In this document: one piece after another, positions 12,991 to 27,000 of the stretch | Numbering within the stretch: the first letter of the stretch is position 1 | Layout of the letters: every line of letters begins with the position of its first letter | Assembly (NCBI GenBank): GCA_910591455.2 | Contig: OU342816.1 | Span: forward strand, 9,004,800-9,068,799 | Length of the DNA: 64,000 nt | Source: Pholis gunnellus | Lineage: Eukaryota > Chordata > Actinopteri > Perciformes > Pholidae | Direction of reading: 5' to 3' | The notes under the pieces: model-generated | The model's database searches: none | The model's input: only the letters and a program-made list of their open reading frames with translations | Told to the model about the DNA's origin: nothing | Position numbers and translations under genes: made by a program

Positions 12991-15044
12991 TCATATTCTC
13001 ATCTCGCGATCAGGACTCTGGTCCAGTGAGGGCTCCCTGGTGCTGATCATGGATGCTGAGGGCCCTTGATTGACACCAAAGGGAGAAACAGCTGGAGATC
13101 GAGCTGCCAAAGGAGACAGCGAAGGGGAGAAGCTGGGGGACATTGCTGCTGATGAAATGGATCCCTCGTGACTGATAGGGGACCTGCGGAGTGAGGCCAA
13201 GTGGGGGAATGTCCGTCCAATGACAGGGACCTTGGGGGGGACTGACATGGCCCCTGGATGAGCCACGGATGTGATGAGTGGTGGAGGGTCAATTCTAGGT
13301 TTTGGATCCATTTTGTGCTTGGGCTGGAAGGGTTGGCGAGGATTCTGGCTCTGCTGGGCAGTTTCATCTTTCAGTCTGGCAATCTCTGTGAAGACGTTAG
13401 CCAGAGGCTGGAACTGAGGGCACCAGTTGAGTAGGTAATCCCAGTTATAGCTTCCGCGGAGCTCCTCGTCACTGGCAACGATAGCTGTGAGGGAACCACC
13501 CGCTAAAGGTTTGCCATCCTCAGGGAAGGCGTAATCCTTGGGGAGGGAAATGTTGAGGCCGCGGCCTACTCCTAGGTACCCTCCTCCCTCGTCCCTATAG
13601 ACTGGGAGTTGGCCAGAGAGCAAGGTCCCACTGAGACTGCCTCCCAGTTTCTTTCCTTTGAACCAGGTGCTGCCTTCTAAAGCAGCAGGCTCACAGGAGA
13701 TATCAGAGAGCTGGTCAGCATCCTGCTGAATTCCAGAGTCTGGTCCTCTGGCAGAGATGTGCTCCTGCATAGAAGAGGTGATGGAGGCAACACGGGGGTA
13801 CTCGTTTATCATCCTGATCTCATCATCTTCCGCTGCCTCAGCTGATCCTCTTCCACTGGAGTGAGAGGGATCCAGAGAGCCCCCTCTAGTGTAGGGTCCA
13901 CCACCAGCCCCACCCTGATCTCCAGCATAGCCTGGCAAGGCCTGGTGGTAGATCCTCTCCCCTCCTGGTCCTGAGTTGCAATCATCCAATTTCTGCAGAG
14001 CAGTTCCTGAGGCCACAGTTCTGTTTCCTGCATCCTGGGCCTTCTTCCTCCTGCGTGACTTGACAAGGAACACCACCACAGCCATGATCACAAGCAACAC
14101 GATAAAACCAAGAGACACAGCAATGATGCTAATCAGCAGGATGTTGACATCGGGGGCAAGGCCATAGTTGGTGTTTGTGACATCGATGGAGACCTGGGCT
14201 GAAGCGGTGCGAGATGCATCTAGAGGACTGTGAGCTCTCACATCCAGGGCCATGAGCCTGGTTTCCCGTTTGGTCCTGCCAGAGCCGCTGCTACTACTAC
14301 TACTGCTGCCTGAGCCGTCCAACTTGAGGAAAATGACCCCAGTGGTTTTGTTTACATCAAAGTACTGAGAGCTGGTGGGAAGAGAATAGAGAACAATACC
14401 ATCCACCCCTTCGTCCTCATCATTTGCCTGGATCTGGCCAATGCTCTGGCCTTTCTTCGCTCCCTCCGGGACTTCAAAGGAGAAATCAGAGGACGTGAAG
14501 AGTGGGTCATACTCATCCTCACCTGTGACAAACACCTGAACAGTTACAGTGGCTGAGTAGTTTCCTGAATCTACTGCCATCGCTACAAAGTTAAAGGAGT
14601 TGACCTTCTCAAAGTCAAATGGAATTTTGCTTTTGATTTCTCCAGAGTTCTGGTCCACAGTGAAGCTGTCTTTTCCCGCCACAGACCGCTCCACGATGTA
14701 GTACCTGAGTTGGCCATAAACTCCTGTGTCATGATCTATGGCATGGAGAACTGTCACAGCTGAGTTTGCTGGTTGGTTTTCTTTGATACTGACTGTCAGG
14801 ACTTCCACAGGAAAGAACGGATAATTGTCATTTACATCTTTGACCTCAACAATGACTGGAGCTAGTGCAAAGTGACCCTGTCCATCTGTGGCCTGGATGA
14901 TGACAATATGTGTGGACCGGTGCTCACGGTCGAGTGCTCGCTGAAGCCGCAAGGCTCCAGTCCACTGGTCCATGGTAAACAAGTTCACCTCATCACCAGA
15001 GCTGATAGTGTACTGGACCTCAGCATAGGGAGTTGAGTCTGGGT
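12991..15044 (-). CDS. dchs1: dchs1 last coding exon: EC25-EC27, transmembrane helix, cytoplasmic tail, stop
   Basis: Residues 2024-2707, 2,054 coding nt. Acceptor tttgcctttttgccag then AC CCA GAC; stop TGA at 12991-12993 after REMRI. In order: the end of EC25, linker VKDVNDNYPFF, EC26, the atypical boundary VTGEDEYDPLF, EC27 with a Ser/Gly run and an R-T-K-R site, a hydrophobic helix of about 27 residues, a basic stop-transfer KSRRRKK, and a tail of about 350 residues. The tail blocks around DEIRMINEYPRV, GSYNWDYLLNW and SPISHEGSISSAAMSPSFSP are the strongest evidence for Dachsous-1. Confidence 0.97.
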
Positions 15045-18000
15045 CTGGCAAAAAGGCAAAGACAGAGTATGATGAATTAACTGGGAGACAAAGTAAGAGA
15101 GGAATATTGGAAAAGGGAATAGCCATTGAGAGATAACTGGACAAAAAGAGAAGACTTTTGCCCACCTGTAGCAGTCAGTCGTATGATCTCAGTCCCGGCA
15201 GCAGCTCCCTCACTCAGTGACACAACATATTCTGCTCTGCTGAACACTGGAGGGTTATCATTCACATCGCCAATGGTGATCACCGCAGCAACACTAGAGC
15301 TCCTCTGGGGCACACCACGGTCTGACACAACCACTGTGAGGTTGTAAAGTGGCTTGGTTTCAAAGTCGAGCCCCTCAGCCAACAGCAGAGTCCCAACTGT
15401 CTGAAAGCCACGCCCCTCCAGGAACCGTACGCTGCTTTCGATCTGGAACGCATTTCCCTCATTTCCGTTGGCAATGGCAAAGTCAAAGCCACAGTTTTCT
15501 CGTGAGAGGTCGCTGTCAAAGGCCTCAAAAGTCAGAACTGTTGACCCCGGGATGGTATCCTCGGAAACTGTAGCCCTGCAGACAGAAAAACATCCCATTT
15601 GTAAGGCCAGCTGTTTGGGGTTAAATCATAACGCATTCCAGAATCTAATAAATGTAGACTGACTTGTAATCTGATTGGTGAAACACAGGAGCGTTGTCAT
15701 TGACGTCAGAGATTTGGACCTGGACAGTGGTGAGGGAGGAGAGCGGAGGCGACCCTCCATCACGAGCTTCAATGACAATACTGACTGACGGACGTTCAGG
15801 GTCGAACTCCGCTCTGTGATTGATGAACAGGGTTCCTGGACACAGACGGCAAAGAGTGGGATTCACACATTGTGCTGGGGAAGTTGCTTTCAAAATGTAA
15901 TGGATTACATATTACTTTCTATTGAAAACTGGAAGCTTTGGGATTTCAACTATATCAGGGAGGATGCCAGTGCTGTCTACCGTTGTTGGGGTCAATGTAG
16001 AAACCCTCCTGGGTGGATGAAGTCACTCTGTAGGTGATCTTTCCATTCTCTCCAGAGTCCCTGTCAGTCGCTGTGACGGTGATGACTACACTTCCTGGTG
16101 GTGTGTGCTCAGGCAGAGTTACCTGAGGTACATAGATATTAATCACAACATTTGAGCTTCAGGGCAAAAGAAACAAATAAGTCAACAGTTTGCGTAACTA
16201 CTGTAATACATTTCCCAAAAGTGAACAGGGACTAAGCTCACAGAGGGGAAAGTTGTATTTCATATTTGAATTCCTGTTTTTCCTTTCCTTGTGCTAATGT
16301 TGAAGTAATTTCCTGAGACAAAGAAGTAAATATTATCGAGGCTGATCTCTGCAACCTTCCCCCAGTCAATATTAGGCAGTTTACTTTTATCACTCCCTCT
16401 GTGTGCACCTTGGGACTGTACATGTGTTTTTTTACAGTGTGTACATGTCTACAAGTGCAATGTTCTCCTCCTGCAGTAGTCTGTTGCAGAGAAACTGTTT
16501 CTGAATTGAGTTTAATCAAAAATTAAATTCTCTAAATTTCCTCACGCAGCAAGTAGTATGCAATGGACCTTCTTACAACACGCATTCAATTTGATATATA
16601 ATCAATATACCTGCATTAAACAGAGCATTAGTTTGTTTTATAAGCCACCTTACCTGATAGAGATCATGGGTGAATGCAGGTGCATTGTCATTAATATCCT
16701 CCACCAGTATTGTAATGTTAGCCTCAGTCTGGTGCTGGCTGTCTGTGGCTCTGACAGTCAGGGTGTACCACGTCTTCTCCTCAAAGTCCAGAGGGGCAGT
16801 GAGTGACACGCCTCCACTGTAGCGGTGAATCCCAAACTTGCCTAAAGCTGTTGGGTCCAGCTGCAAGGAGTAGGAGAGGGCAGGACTGGAGTCGACATCG
16901 TTACCCGTCACAAGAGTGATCTCTGTGCCAATCAACATATCTGATAGGTAGAGAATGCGATTGAACAAAAACATGTTAGGTACGTTTAAGTTCCTGTGGA
17001 TAAAAGAATGTTTTTGCAGTATTTATAATGTTCATTCATCATTAAACCCACCTGTCTGGTGATATAATTCGTTTCGTAAATGTAATGTATTTGCTGTAAA
17101 CTAAATTAAGAATCATAACCAGAAAGTTCCTTCAAATTAAAGTCCTTACTCTCTGGGATGCGGATTTCCTGAGGCAAGGGAATAGTGGGACTGTTGTCAT
17201 TCTGGTCAACAATGATCACGGTCAATGTGGCCGAACCAGCCAGTCGTGGACTTCCTCTATCAGTCGCTGTAACTACGAGCCTGTGGGTGGACAGAAAAAA
17301 GCGGTTCTTATTACACGTGTGGCTCTTAAAGTTGAATTCTAATATTGGTGATGATAGAGGAAATGTAAACAGAAACATACAACGATGCACATCACACCTC
17401 GGTAACACATTCTCATGAGTCACGAAAGCAACACAAACAATGTGACAGTGAACAGGAGATGATTTATAGAGTTTGAAATTGCAGCTTCGATACATCTGGC
17501 TTGCAGATATTGGTTTGCACTGGTACCCGTAACTTCAGCAGACTAAGTCGACTTCTTCACCAGCTATCTAAACACAAACTAGCTGAGTGAATATGATTCA
17601 TGATGTGGTACGTCTTTTTTCCTTCTACACATAAAATTGACTTTGCCTGTACACACGCCATTGAGCAGTTAAAATGTATATCTCTCCTCAAAATGTGCAC
17701 ATAGAATGAATGTTGGAGAAGTTTATTCAACCACAGATCTGTTCTCACTTGGTCTGGGTAAAGATCTCACGGTCCATGATGGCCGCTGTGGTGATGCTTC
17801 CTGTCATCGGGTCGATCTTGAACAGGCCGCTCATGCCTGATGACTGGATGGAGTAAGTCACCTGACCATTTTGACCCTGATCCACATCCTCTGCCATCAC
17901 CTGGGAGAAAGTAGAGGAGACGGAAAAGAGAGAGAATGATGAAAATTAATTTTGACCTCTTGGGAAAACTCCAGTAAGCCTAATACCTGTATGACTTTTG

Positions 18001-21000
18001 AATTATTACTTCTGCTAAGGAGGTTATGTTTTCAGTTCAGTTTGTTTATCTGTTTTTCAGCAGGATGACAAAAGAAATACTGGCCGTATTTCCATGAAAC
18101 TTGGTGAAAGGGTGTATCATGGGCGAACGAAGAACCCAATTCATTTGGAGTGGATCCAAACCACAGGACGGATACATACGGATACATTATTTTTCACTTA
18201 TGAAAACGTCCTTGCGCTCTGAGAGTGGCCTTCTAGTTTATTGTGTGTATTGTATTGGAAGTACCTGTATGATTGGCATCTCATATCCCTGTGCTTCTCT
18301 CATGTAGGCCACATAGTTCTGCAGCTGAAAGCGAGGAAGGTTGTCATTGACATCCTGCAGGATCAAGTTGATAGCCATGAAAGATGTGGAGGACAATGTT
18401 TCAGCCTTCACAACTAGACGGAGCCTGGGGGCGTCTTCAAAGTCCAGACCCCTGGCGCTCTGCACCATGATTTCACCTGGAGATTTGAGTGGAAAATGAC
18501 AAAAATCATCACGTCATGAAATTATCAAATGGCTCATTTAACTGTTTGTGTTTATAGTTTTTCTATTATCCACATCTCATTTACATCTATAGGACATAAT
18601 ACTTAAAAATGATTTTGTTTTATTTGAAGTTTCACCTGATGAGGAGCTGATGCGGAAGGCCTGCTTTCTATTCCCACTGAACAGGCTGTAGCTAATACCC
18701 TTTCGTGTGCCATCCGGGTGTTGAGCCTGAGCCTGAGCCACAGCAGTGCCTGAATTTTTGAGGAAGAGCAGAGAACATTTTCCCTTAACTGTGACCTCAG
18801 AGAGAGTAAAGTGTGAAGGTGGAAAATTTGACTGAGACGAAAAAATTCTAATCCCTAGTAATACAGTATTAATGTCAGACCTTGCATAGCGTTCTCCTGT
18901 AGGCTGACGTCTCTGGCATTCCTAGAGAAGCGAATACCGCTGTACTCCACCTCCTTCACGTAAATCACCACCACACCCTGGGCAGACTGAGCTGGACTGC
19001 CCTGGTCCATGGCCTCCACTATCAGGGTCCTCTGAGCCTGGGTCAGTTCCCCCAGTGGCTTGTTGGCCTGGATCTCACCAGTCAGGGAGTTGATGCTGAA
19101 GCCCTTGACTGGCATGGCGAAACGGTAAAAAACAGAACCGTTGGCTCCAAAGTCTTTATCCTCGGCCTTCATGGTGGCTAGAACCCGCTGGGAACGCCTG
19201 CTGGACACTTCGATGACCAGCGGATCCTGGAGGAAGAAGGGAGTGTTGTCGTTGACATCTAGGATGGTGACTGTCACCTAGAAGAAAGAGGTCACATGTG
19301 GGTTGAGTGCAAAATGAATTGCTAATTTCTTGTCAATGCAATGTAGATTTAAAAAAGGAAAAATCTCCTAAATCGTACATGTGAATCATAAATTCAAAAC
19401 AATGAGTCAACTGAACACTTTCAACATCTAACCCATCATTTACCTGAGCAGAGGTGTTCCTGGGTTCAGCAGGTGAAAGGTCAACAGCAAACACCTGGAA
19501 GCTGTATGACGCCCTTTTTTCCCGGTCCAGAGGTGCTGATGTGGTGATAGCACCAGTGCTCTCATCCACACTGAACGCTCCATGCGCCTCTCGGCTTAGA
19601 AAGTACAGAACTTTCCCATTCAGGTCATCATCAGCATCTGTGGCGGACACCTGGAAATAGATAAATATATTAACAAGTGAGATATACAATGTGTCATTGA
19701 GATGTTTGAACAAAGCATCATCTAAATTCCCATTTCCACTTACCTCCAGGACTTTGGACCCCTCTGCAGCATCCTCTGACATTTCCACAGAGTAACTACT
19801 TCTGCTGAAGACGGGGCTGTTGTCATTGACATCCAGCACTTTGACTTCCACCGTCACAGTAGAGCTGAGAGCAGGGCTGCCTCGGTCCGTGGCCACCACC
19901 TCCAGAGTATATTCAGCTGCGGTCTCCCTGTCTAGGCCGCGTGACGTGGACAGGGCTCCCGTGCTGGCGTGGAGGTGGAAATCTCCATGAGGGTCCCCAG
20001 CTGGATGGAGGATTCATATGGTAGAAAAAAAAATCTTTAAAAATCCAACAATTTCTGCCAACTCTGCACTTAAGTCAGAGTTAGAATGTGCTCCAGACAG
20101 GTATGTGGAATATATTATATTTGAAATAAGACAGAAGAATATCAGGAGCGAGTCTCGGGTAAGTGTTTGGAGATCTGATCTTTCATATGGAAGGAATAGA
20201 GCACTGTCAAAAGCAATACGTTGGTCCAAATGCTGCATGTATCCCCTGTCTACTATATCCCAAATATATTCTGGAACACTGTCAGTACAACTTCAGATAT
20301 TACAGGAAATGGTCCATGCAAACCTGATGGCTAATAAAAAAGAGATTAAGCTGCTAAAAAGCAGCCTAAAAAAATAAGAGAAATTCCCTTTCTCTCACAG
20401 GATATTGTTATTTCCACATTTGACACACCCTCGTACAGCAATTACAGTAATTATGGTGAACTAGATCACTCTTTAAAACCATTCTAATAACATATTTGGA
20501 TTAGACACACAATACCAGTTTCTCACCAGTGATCTTGTACTCCAGCTCTCCCCCAGGACCTGAGTCGGGATCTGTGGCCTTGAGAAAGCAAAGCTCAACA
20601 GCGGCCTGGTTCTCCGGCACCTCCAGTCCGTACCATGGCTTTGCAAAGACCGGAGCGTTGTCGTTCACATCCTGCACCTCCACGCGCACTACAGCCTTGG
20701 CAAAGTTAGGAGGCATCCCTCCGTCCCTGGCATACACTGATAAAAGATGCACATTGTTAAGAGTTCTGTGGGAATCAATGAGCTTGAGCTCCATTAGTAT
20801 GCAACAGGTCAAATAGAGTTGTGTAAGACAATGGATCTAGTAGTACCAGTGAGAGTGTAGTGATCCTGAAGCTCCGCATCCAGTTCCTTCGTGGTGGTGA
20901 TGACTCCTGTCATAGGGTTGATGATGAAGCCTTCCTCTGTCACACCTCCATATGTCACTTCGCCATTAGAACCTGCATTGAAACACAAGTCAGACACAAA

Positions 21001-24000
21001 TTTAAATAAAGTTAAAGGGCTGTGCAAAACTGGCAATAAAGCAAATAGGCTACATTAAATCAGAAATATTTATTTCTTTTGATGCTCCTGAATTAATTCT
21101 TACTTGACTTCATCCATAAGTATTACTGACCAAGAGGAGTAAAGTGTTGTGGGGTTCATATTGAATCTATAGACAATACTTTTTTTTTAAGTTTTGAAAG
21201 TCTATGTATATCGAAAATGTCTTTTTTGTCCCTAATGTACTGCATGTTCCTTTTCTGTCTAGACTATAGTAATAATATGAGACATTTAAACCAACCTTGG
21301 TCCCGGTCAGTGGCACTAACTGTCAAAACAGTTGTTCCTGGTCCTTGGTTTTCCATCACCTGAGCTTCAAACTCTGCTCTCTGGAACAACGGAGCTTCAT
21401 CGTTCACATCAATGACCTGCACACACAACACCTGAGAAGTGGAAAGCTGAGGTATCCCATGATCCTCTGCCACAATGGTCAGATTGAAGATGTCCTGGTC
21501 TTCCCGGTCTAGTGCTTTAAGGACGGAGAGAGAGCCTACAAGAGAGAGAAAAGAGAAAACGTTGTAAAACCACCTTTCCTGGATCACGTCACTTATAATG
21601 TTTATTCTCATTTGAATATTTGTCCTCAAAGTGTGTGTTTGGGTTATTTCTGTGAACATGTCATTTTGTGTACCAGAGAGAGGCCGTATTTGTAAGCCTA
21701 GCAGGACTAGTAAAAACTAAACTGTTACAGCTTTGCTTTATGAGAGTTTCCACAGTAAGTGAGAGGCCACAGCCAAGCTTTTAAATGATGGCACTTTGAA
21801 TATGTATTCAAATGTGAATCAATGCTTCATTAGTCAACATGTAGGATTATTGTTAGTGCAGGCATGCAGGAAAACACACGCGGAGTCCGGAGCACAACCT
21901 GGAACTACATAGTTGCCAACTCAAATCAACCTCCCCTAAAACTTGGTAATTGTTTTTTTTTCGTACAACATTTTAGTATCTGCATGCCTTTAAATCTGTA
22001 AGGCATTAGTTGGTGTGCTTATGTGTGTGTTTTATTTAAATCGAGCTGGTTCACATAAGACCACCACTTCTCAGACTCTGGCCTCAGTTACTCTCCCACC
22101 TTTTATGTCGACACCCCACACGCCTGTCATCACCCAAACTACAAGGAGGGTCAGTCAAAGTGAGAGGCAATATGAAATGTGTGTGTGTGTGTGTGTGTTT
22201 ACTGTTCAAGTAAAGTTTAGCTGGCATGCGGTGCCTGAGACATGTGTAATTTACAAATGCCTCAGCATGCCAAACACATACATTGTGTGTGTGTGAAGCT
22301 GAGGCTCTGATGTTGCTGTGTGGTTTTGCTATATAGCTCCCCTGTTTCAGCCAAAAGCAAACAGACGCAAAACATTTGCTGTTTCATTCTCCTCTGCAGC
22401 AAATGTAGTGTTACTGACACAGTACCAACCGCATTGTATGGGAAAGGCGCTCTTACCCATTAGCTTTTATCAAACTCACATGAAACTTTATTTCAGTTCT
22501 TCCGAAGATCTTTAAAGATACCAAATATGTCAAACTGAATTTTAGCAAAAGAAATGTAGTGCTGAAGCCATACAAATTGTGTCTTTATTATTCTACTTAA
22601 ACTGCAAGATATAGAATATAAAATATATGATCCGAACAGCATGAATACAGTGTTTTATCCAGTTTTGAAGCTACTCGCATAGGAATCAGCGGTCATATAA
22701 GAAACGTTAGCTTTCAAGCGCTATTAAACTAGCAGTACAGCAGTTGTAATGTGAAACAACTGAAAGTTCACTGTGGCAGAGCAGCCGTATAATGTTTAAG
22801 CAGGAATCAGGCTAATGATACCCTTACATTAGCCAAGAAGTTTGGTAAATATCTTTACAAAACAAAGATAATCTGCTATTAAAGCTATTATTAACCATAA
22901 ACTTAACACCGCACAGTCTCAGAAACAAACCAGGAGTGAAATCAACCCCTGCTAATGCACCAGACACTTGACAGTAATGAAGTAAAGACTTTCTTACATC
23001 TGGAAGCTGCATTAGGTGTGTCTTATGGTTCTTAATCCCATTTCAGTCAGTGCTGAGCACATCCACACCACCGAGCGTCGAGATGATGATGAGATTACAC
23101 ATACACACATATATAAGATATCAAAGGGTGTCCACTTCCCTAGCCCAAATTAAGATCAGTTCCCATGAAGAAATCCGTCAAGGAAAGAACACCAAAGCAT
23201 TATTCAAGTGAAATATTGCTCTAAGGCATTGAAATATCATCTAGTAAAGAGTGTTATTTGGGTTATGAGTGTTTTAGCAGTTGAGACCCTGTAGACGCAG
23301 CACTTCAGTGCATAATTACGATCTTCTGGAAAGTTTTGTTCATCCAGGGGGCTTCCACGGGTGGGATGCTGATTATCTATCAATCATGAAACCCTCACAG
23401 AAAAGGGCCACATACGCTGCTGTTTCAAATCATTCAAAGCAGGATTGTAAACGCACGAAATGATGTGGTGAATTTGACCCTAACCATGTCTTGATGGAGT
23501 GTAAATTGGGTATTTATGGGGAACCACCCGTCTCCACAGACCCTGTTATAGTATTGGAACATATTCGATATTTTTAGATGTCGTGACTCACGCTAAAAAT
23601 AAGCTTACCAGTGTTGGGGTTCAGACTGAAGCGACCAGCGCTGTTGCCTGCCTGGATTCTGTATGACACTCTGCCATTTTCTCCTTCATCTTCATCTCGA
23701 GCCATCACATACAAAATCACAAACCTGTCAATAAAGATTCAAATAAAATGTTAGATTAGAACAAGCCCTTTCAAGCTTGGGGCCATGAAAGTGAATGTAT
23801 TGATTCTTTTTTAACAGGCTTATTGAAAGTTCTTCTTGACATAAAACAATCTACAGTGAGACAAGCTCCTCACCCTACAGGCTGATCCTCCATAACGCTG
23901 ACTGCAGACGGAGAGCTGAAGACCGGAGCGTTGTCGTTCTCGTCTGTCACAAACACCCGGGCGGTGACTGAACCCCAGCGCCTCTGGGAAGGATCCACTG

Positions 24001-27000
24001 CCTGGTCTGTGGCCCGCACCACGAGGTAGAGGGAAGGTGTTGACTCACGATCCAACTTCTGCCCAAGGGTCAGGACTCCGCTGGAGGGGTCGAGGGTCAG
24101 GAGGTCTGGCGTGTCAGGCCAGTGGTGCTCTATGGAGTAGTGCAGCTCACTGTTGGGTCCACTGCCATCCTATGAAAAAATAAACAGATGAATTAGACAG
24201 TGAGTGGAAATTTGGATTCAGCAAGGAAAAAGACAAATCATAAGAGAGAAAGTTCATTCTTAACCTAATAATAATCTTGACTTTCTATTCAATTTCCAGA
24301 GATTTCATCACATTTTTCATCAGTAGATGAAGTTTGCAAACTTCAGTCACATGATGACATCTGAGAAAACCCCTTCCACTGATGTGCGATATGATTAAAA
24401 CCTCAAAGGAAGATAACTTGTAAGTGGACCTTGACTGATACATCACTGGTTAACTTTACATGTATTCTTTAGCAGATGATATCTTCTGTTTCCCACCTGA
24501 TCCACAGCCTGGAAAGTATATATAGAAGCCCCTGGCTGTATGTTCTCTGGGATCACAATGGTAACGGGGTCTTCTGTGAACTGGGGAGCATGGTCATTGC
24601 TGTCCTGCACGTTGATGTCCAGCTGCACCAGGTGGCTGCTGGGAAACGCCTGGGAGAAGTCAGACACCTCGATGTGCAGCCTGTACCTCGACCCCTTCTC
24701 GTAGTCGAGCTCGCGCACCAGGTACACGTCGCCCTTTAAGCGGTCCACCATGAAAGTCCCGTCCCGGTCTGTCCCCCCAACAACCAGGTAGGTCACCAGG
24801 CCTTCCAACACATTAGATTCATACTGGTCATGTGGACGGACGGAGCCAATGATGGAGCCCGGAGCAGCTCCTTCGACTGTGTTCAGGGTCATGGAGAGCA
24901 TGTTGGGCTTGGGGTTGGACCGAGAGGAGCTGAGGACCTGAAAGAAAGGAAACTACGGTCAAACAGGCTGATTTTAATCTAAGCTTGTCGTTACTCATGT
25001 CATGCAATCACTCTTTACTTTAATCATCCATGTATCTATACCAAAACAGAGTGAAAAAACTGTGACAAAAACATTTAATTCATACTTTTATTGTCAACAA
25101 CGTATAGAAGAAATGTGTCAAGGCGAATGCTGTGCTGTTAATGTTGCTGGATCTCATTTCCTTTGGTATTCTGCAGACAATAAAGCTATATGACTCTCAC
25201 TCCAGCCTATCCCCAAACATAGCCTTGGGATGTAATCTGTTTCTGTTTTGTTGTTATTACTATAACAACCCTCACAGACATCCTCATTGTGCATGAAGAC
25301 ATTATCTACAATCCTTCCAGTAAATATCTTGATACTGTGGCATTCTGGCTTCAAGATGAGAGTCGGGGTTTGAGATCCGTGACAAAATAATGAAGGGTGT
25401 AATGCAATGGAAAACTCTAATTATTGCAGTTCAAATGATGCAGAGCAATAAGTTCAGCCTCCATATGTCGGAGTCCGGTCAGATGGGAAACAAGTGCGTG
25501 ATAGCGGGCTTTAGCCACTCTGAGCAACAGCCTCAGGGTTCGATATTGTTCTGGGACGGATCAAAGAGCCCCGAAGACAGCAAACATAAGCAGAATTTAA
25601 CAAGCTCTGGTTTCATCATCAACAAATCCATACACACACACACGCACACACACACACACACACACCATACCTTTCATTACCAAGATCTGTGAATGCAATG
25701 AATTGCATCTTTATGATGTCTTTATCAAACATGAATAGCAAGGATAAACCTAAAAGAAGGAGAGAAGTGATATGGATGATGTGCATAAGTTAGCCTCATG
25801 TGCTGACTAAAAAAACCTGACTCTGCGCAGACATTTTAAGATAAAATGCATACAAAACTACATGTCGAAGTGCCAAGAGTTATTGGCTTCTGTCTTTTTT
25901 TAAAGCTAGAAAATAGAACCATGTCCTTTTATTTTCTTCTGTGATGCATTGCAGCCAATCACAGCCCACCACGAAACAAAGAGGGGAAGTGACTTTAAAA
26001 TCCAAGTGGAATTCAGCAACGATTGAACCCATTTGACCGAGATTTGTAGCGTGTTGGCCACAAATGTTTGGACGTAAGACTACAGGTGCAAGTCGTTATC
26101 TTGAATAAGATGCTTTACTATACAGTGCCAGCAAATGTGCTGAACTATTCATACATTTCCTTGGTCGTACTCAATGCCTACAGTACACACGCAAGCTAGC
26201 GAGTGTACTGTAGTACTGATGGTGTACAACAATATCCCTCTGTCTGATTTTACCCACAGCTACGTGACACGTTATCTCAAAATCATTATCTGGAAATGTT
26301 ACCTCACGAGAGTGTTTGAACGTGTCATTTCAGTCGGTGTGTCTGCGAGCGTGTATGTATCACTGCCTGCTACCGTACAGCGGTGTATTCCCTTTCTCTC
26401 TGCGTGATTTGATGCAGCTGGCTCTCATCAAATCTCATCTGGTAACATTTGATTCCAAGGTGCCTGTTTCCTCTCTGTCTAATCTCAGTGTTGCGCAAGT
26501 AGGGCGCAGGTGAAATCTAAGGCAAGCGCTCCCGCTGTAATTAGCATCCTTTTCCTTTCTGAAATCACATCACTTAAAAAACAGTGAGCTCAAAGTTCCA
26601 CAGTCAAAGCAAACCACCACCCATCTCTGGCTAAATGGCTCTGTGGCAGGAATTGTTTTTACCCTGCTGCTGAATTCCTGATAATGTATGTTGATATGCT
26701 GGACTGACCCTCCAACAGAAAGTTCAGAACAATAACTCAGTCCAGACCAGCTCCCTCCTGTAGCTCCGGGTTTCTCACCTTGGGTTTTGGTTACGCCACT
26801 AACCTTTGGAGCAGGAAACACGCACTAGATTGGATAGATGCTTTTGTTTGTACGGGCTCAGGTTCAGCTTCTCTCCTTCTCATATTTATCTCCTTTTCTA
26901 ATTCCTTTGACAGTTATACTGTTCACATTGTGCACAGTTTGAGGAAATGACTCGCAGCAAGGAATGCAAAAGGACTGAGGTAATGTGTAGATGTGACAGC

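Noticed and set aside
13976..14167. Plus-strand open frame opposite the transmembrane exon.
   Set aside because: Antisense shadow with no support.
15045..15165. A start codon at 15165 followed by a hydrophobic stretch (MGKSLLFLSSYLSMAIPFS) that looks like a signal peptide in front of the last cadherin exon.
   Set aside because: It is intron read-through. The acceptor at 15045-15046 and the phase match to exon 24 show that coding starts at 15044; the hydrophobic look comes from the pyrimidine-rich intron end.
20018..20377. 119-residue plus-strand open frame, Lys-rich, between exons 13 and 14.
   Set aside because: Intronic, AT-rich, no domain; it ends in a run of AAA codons.
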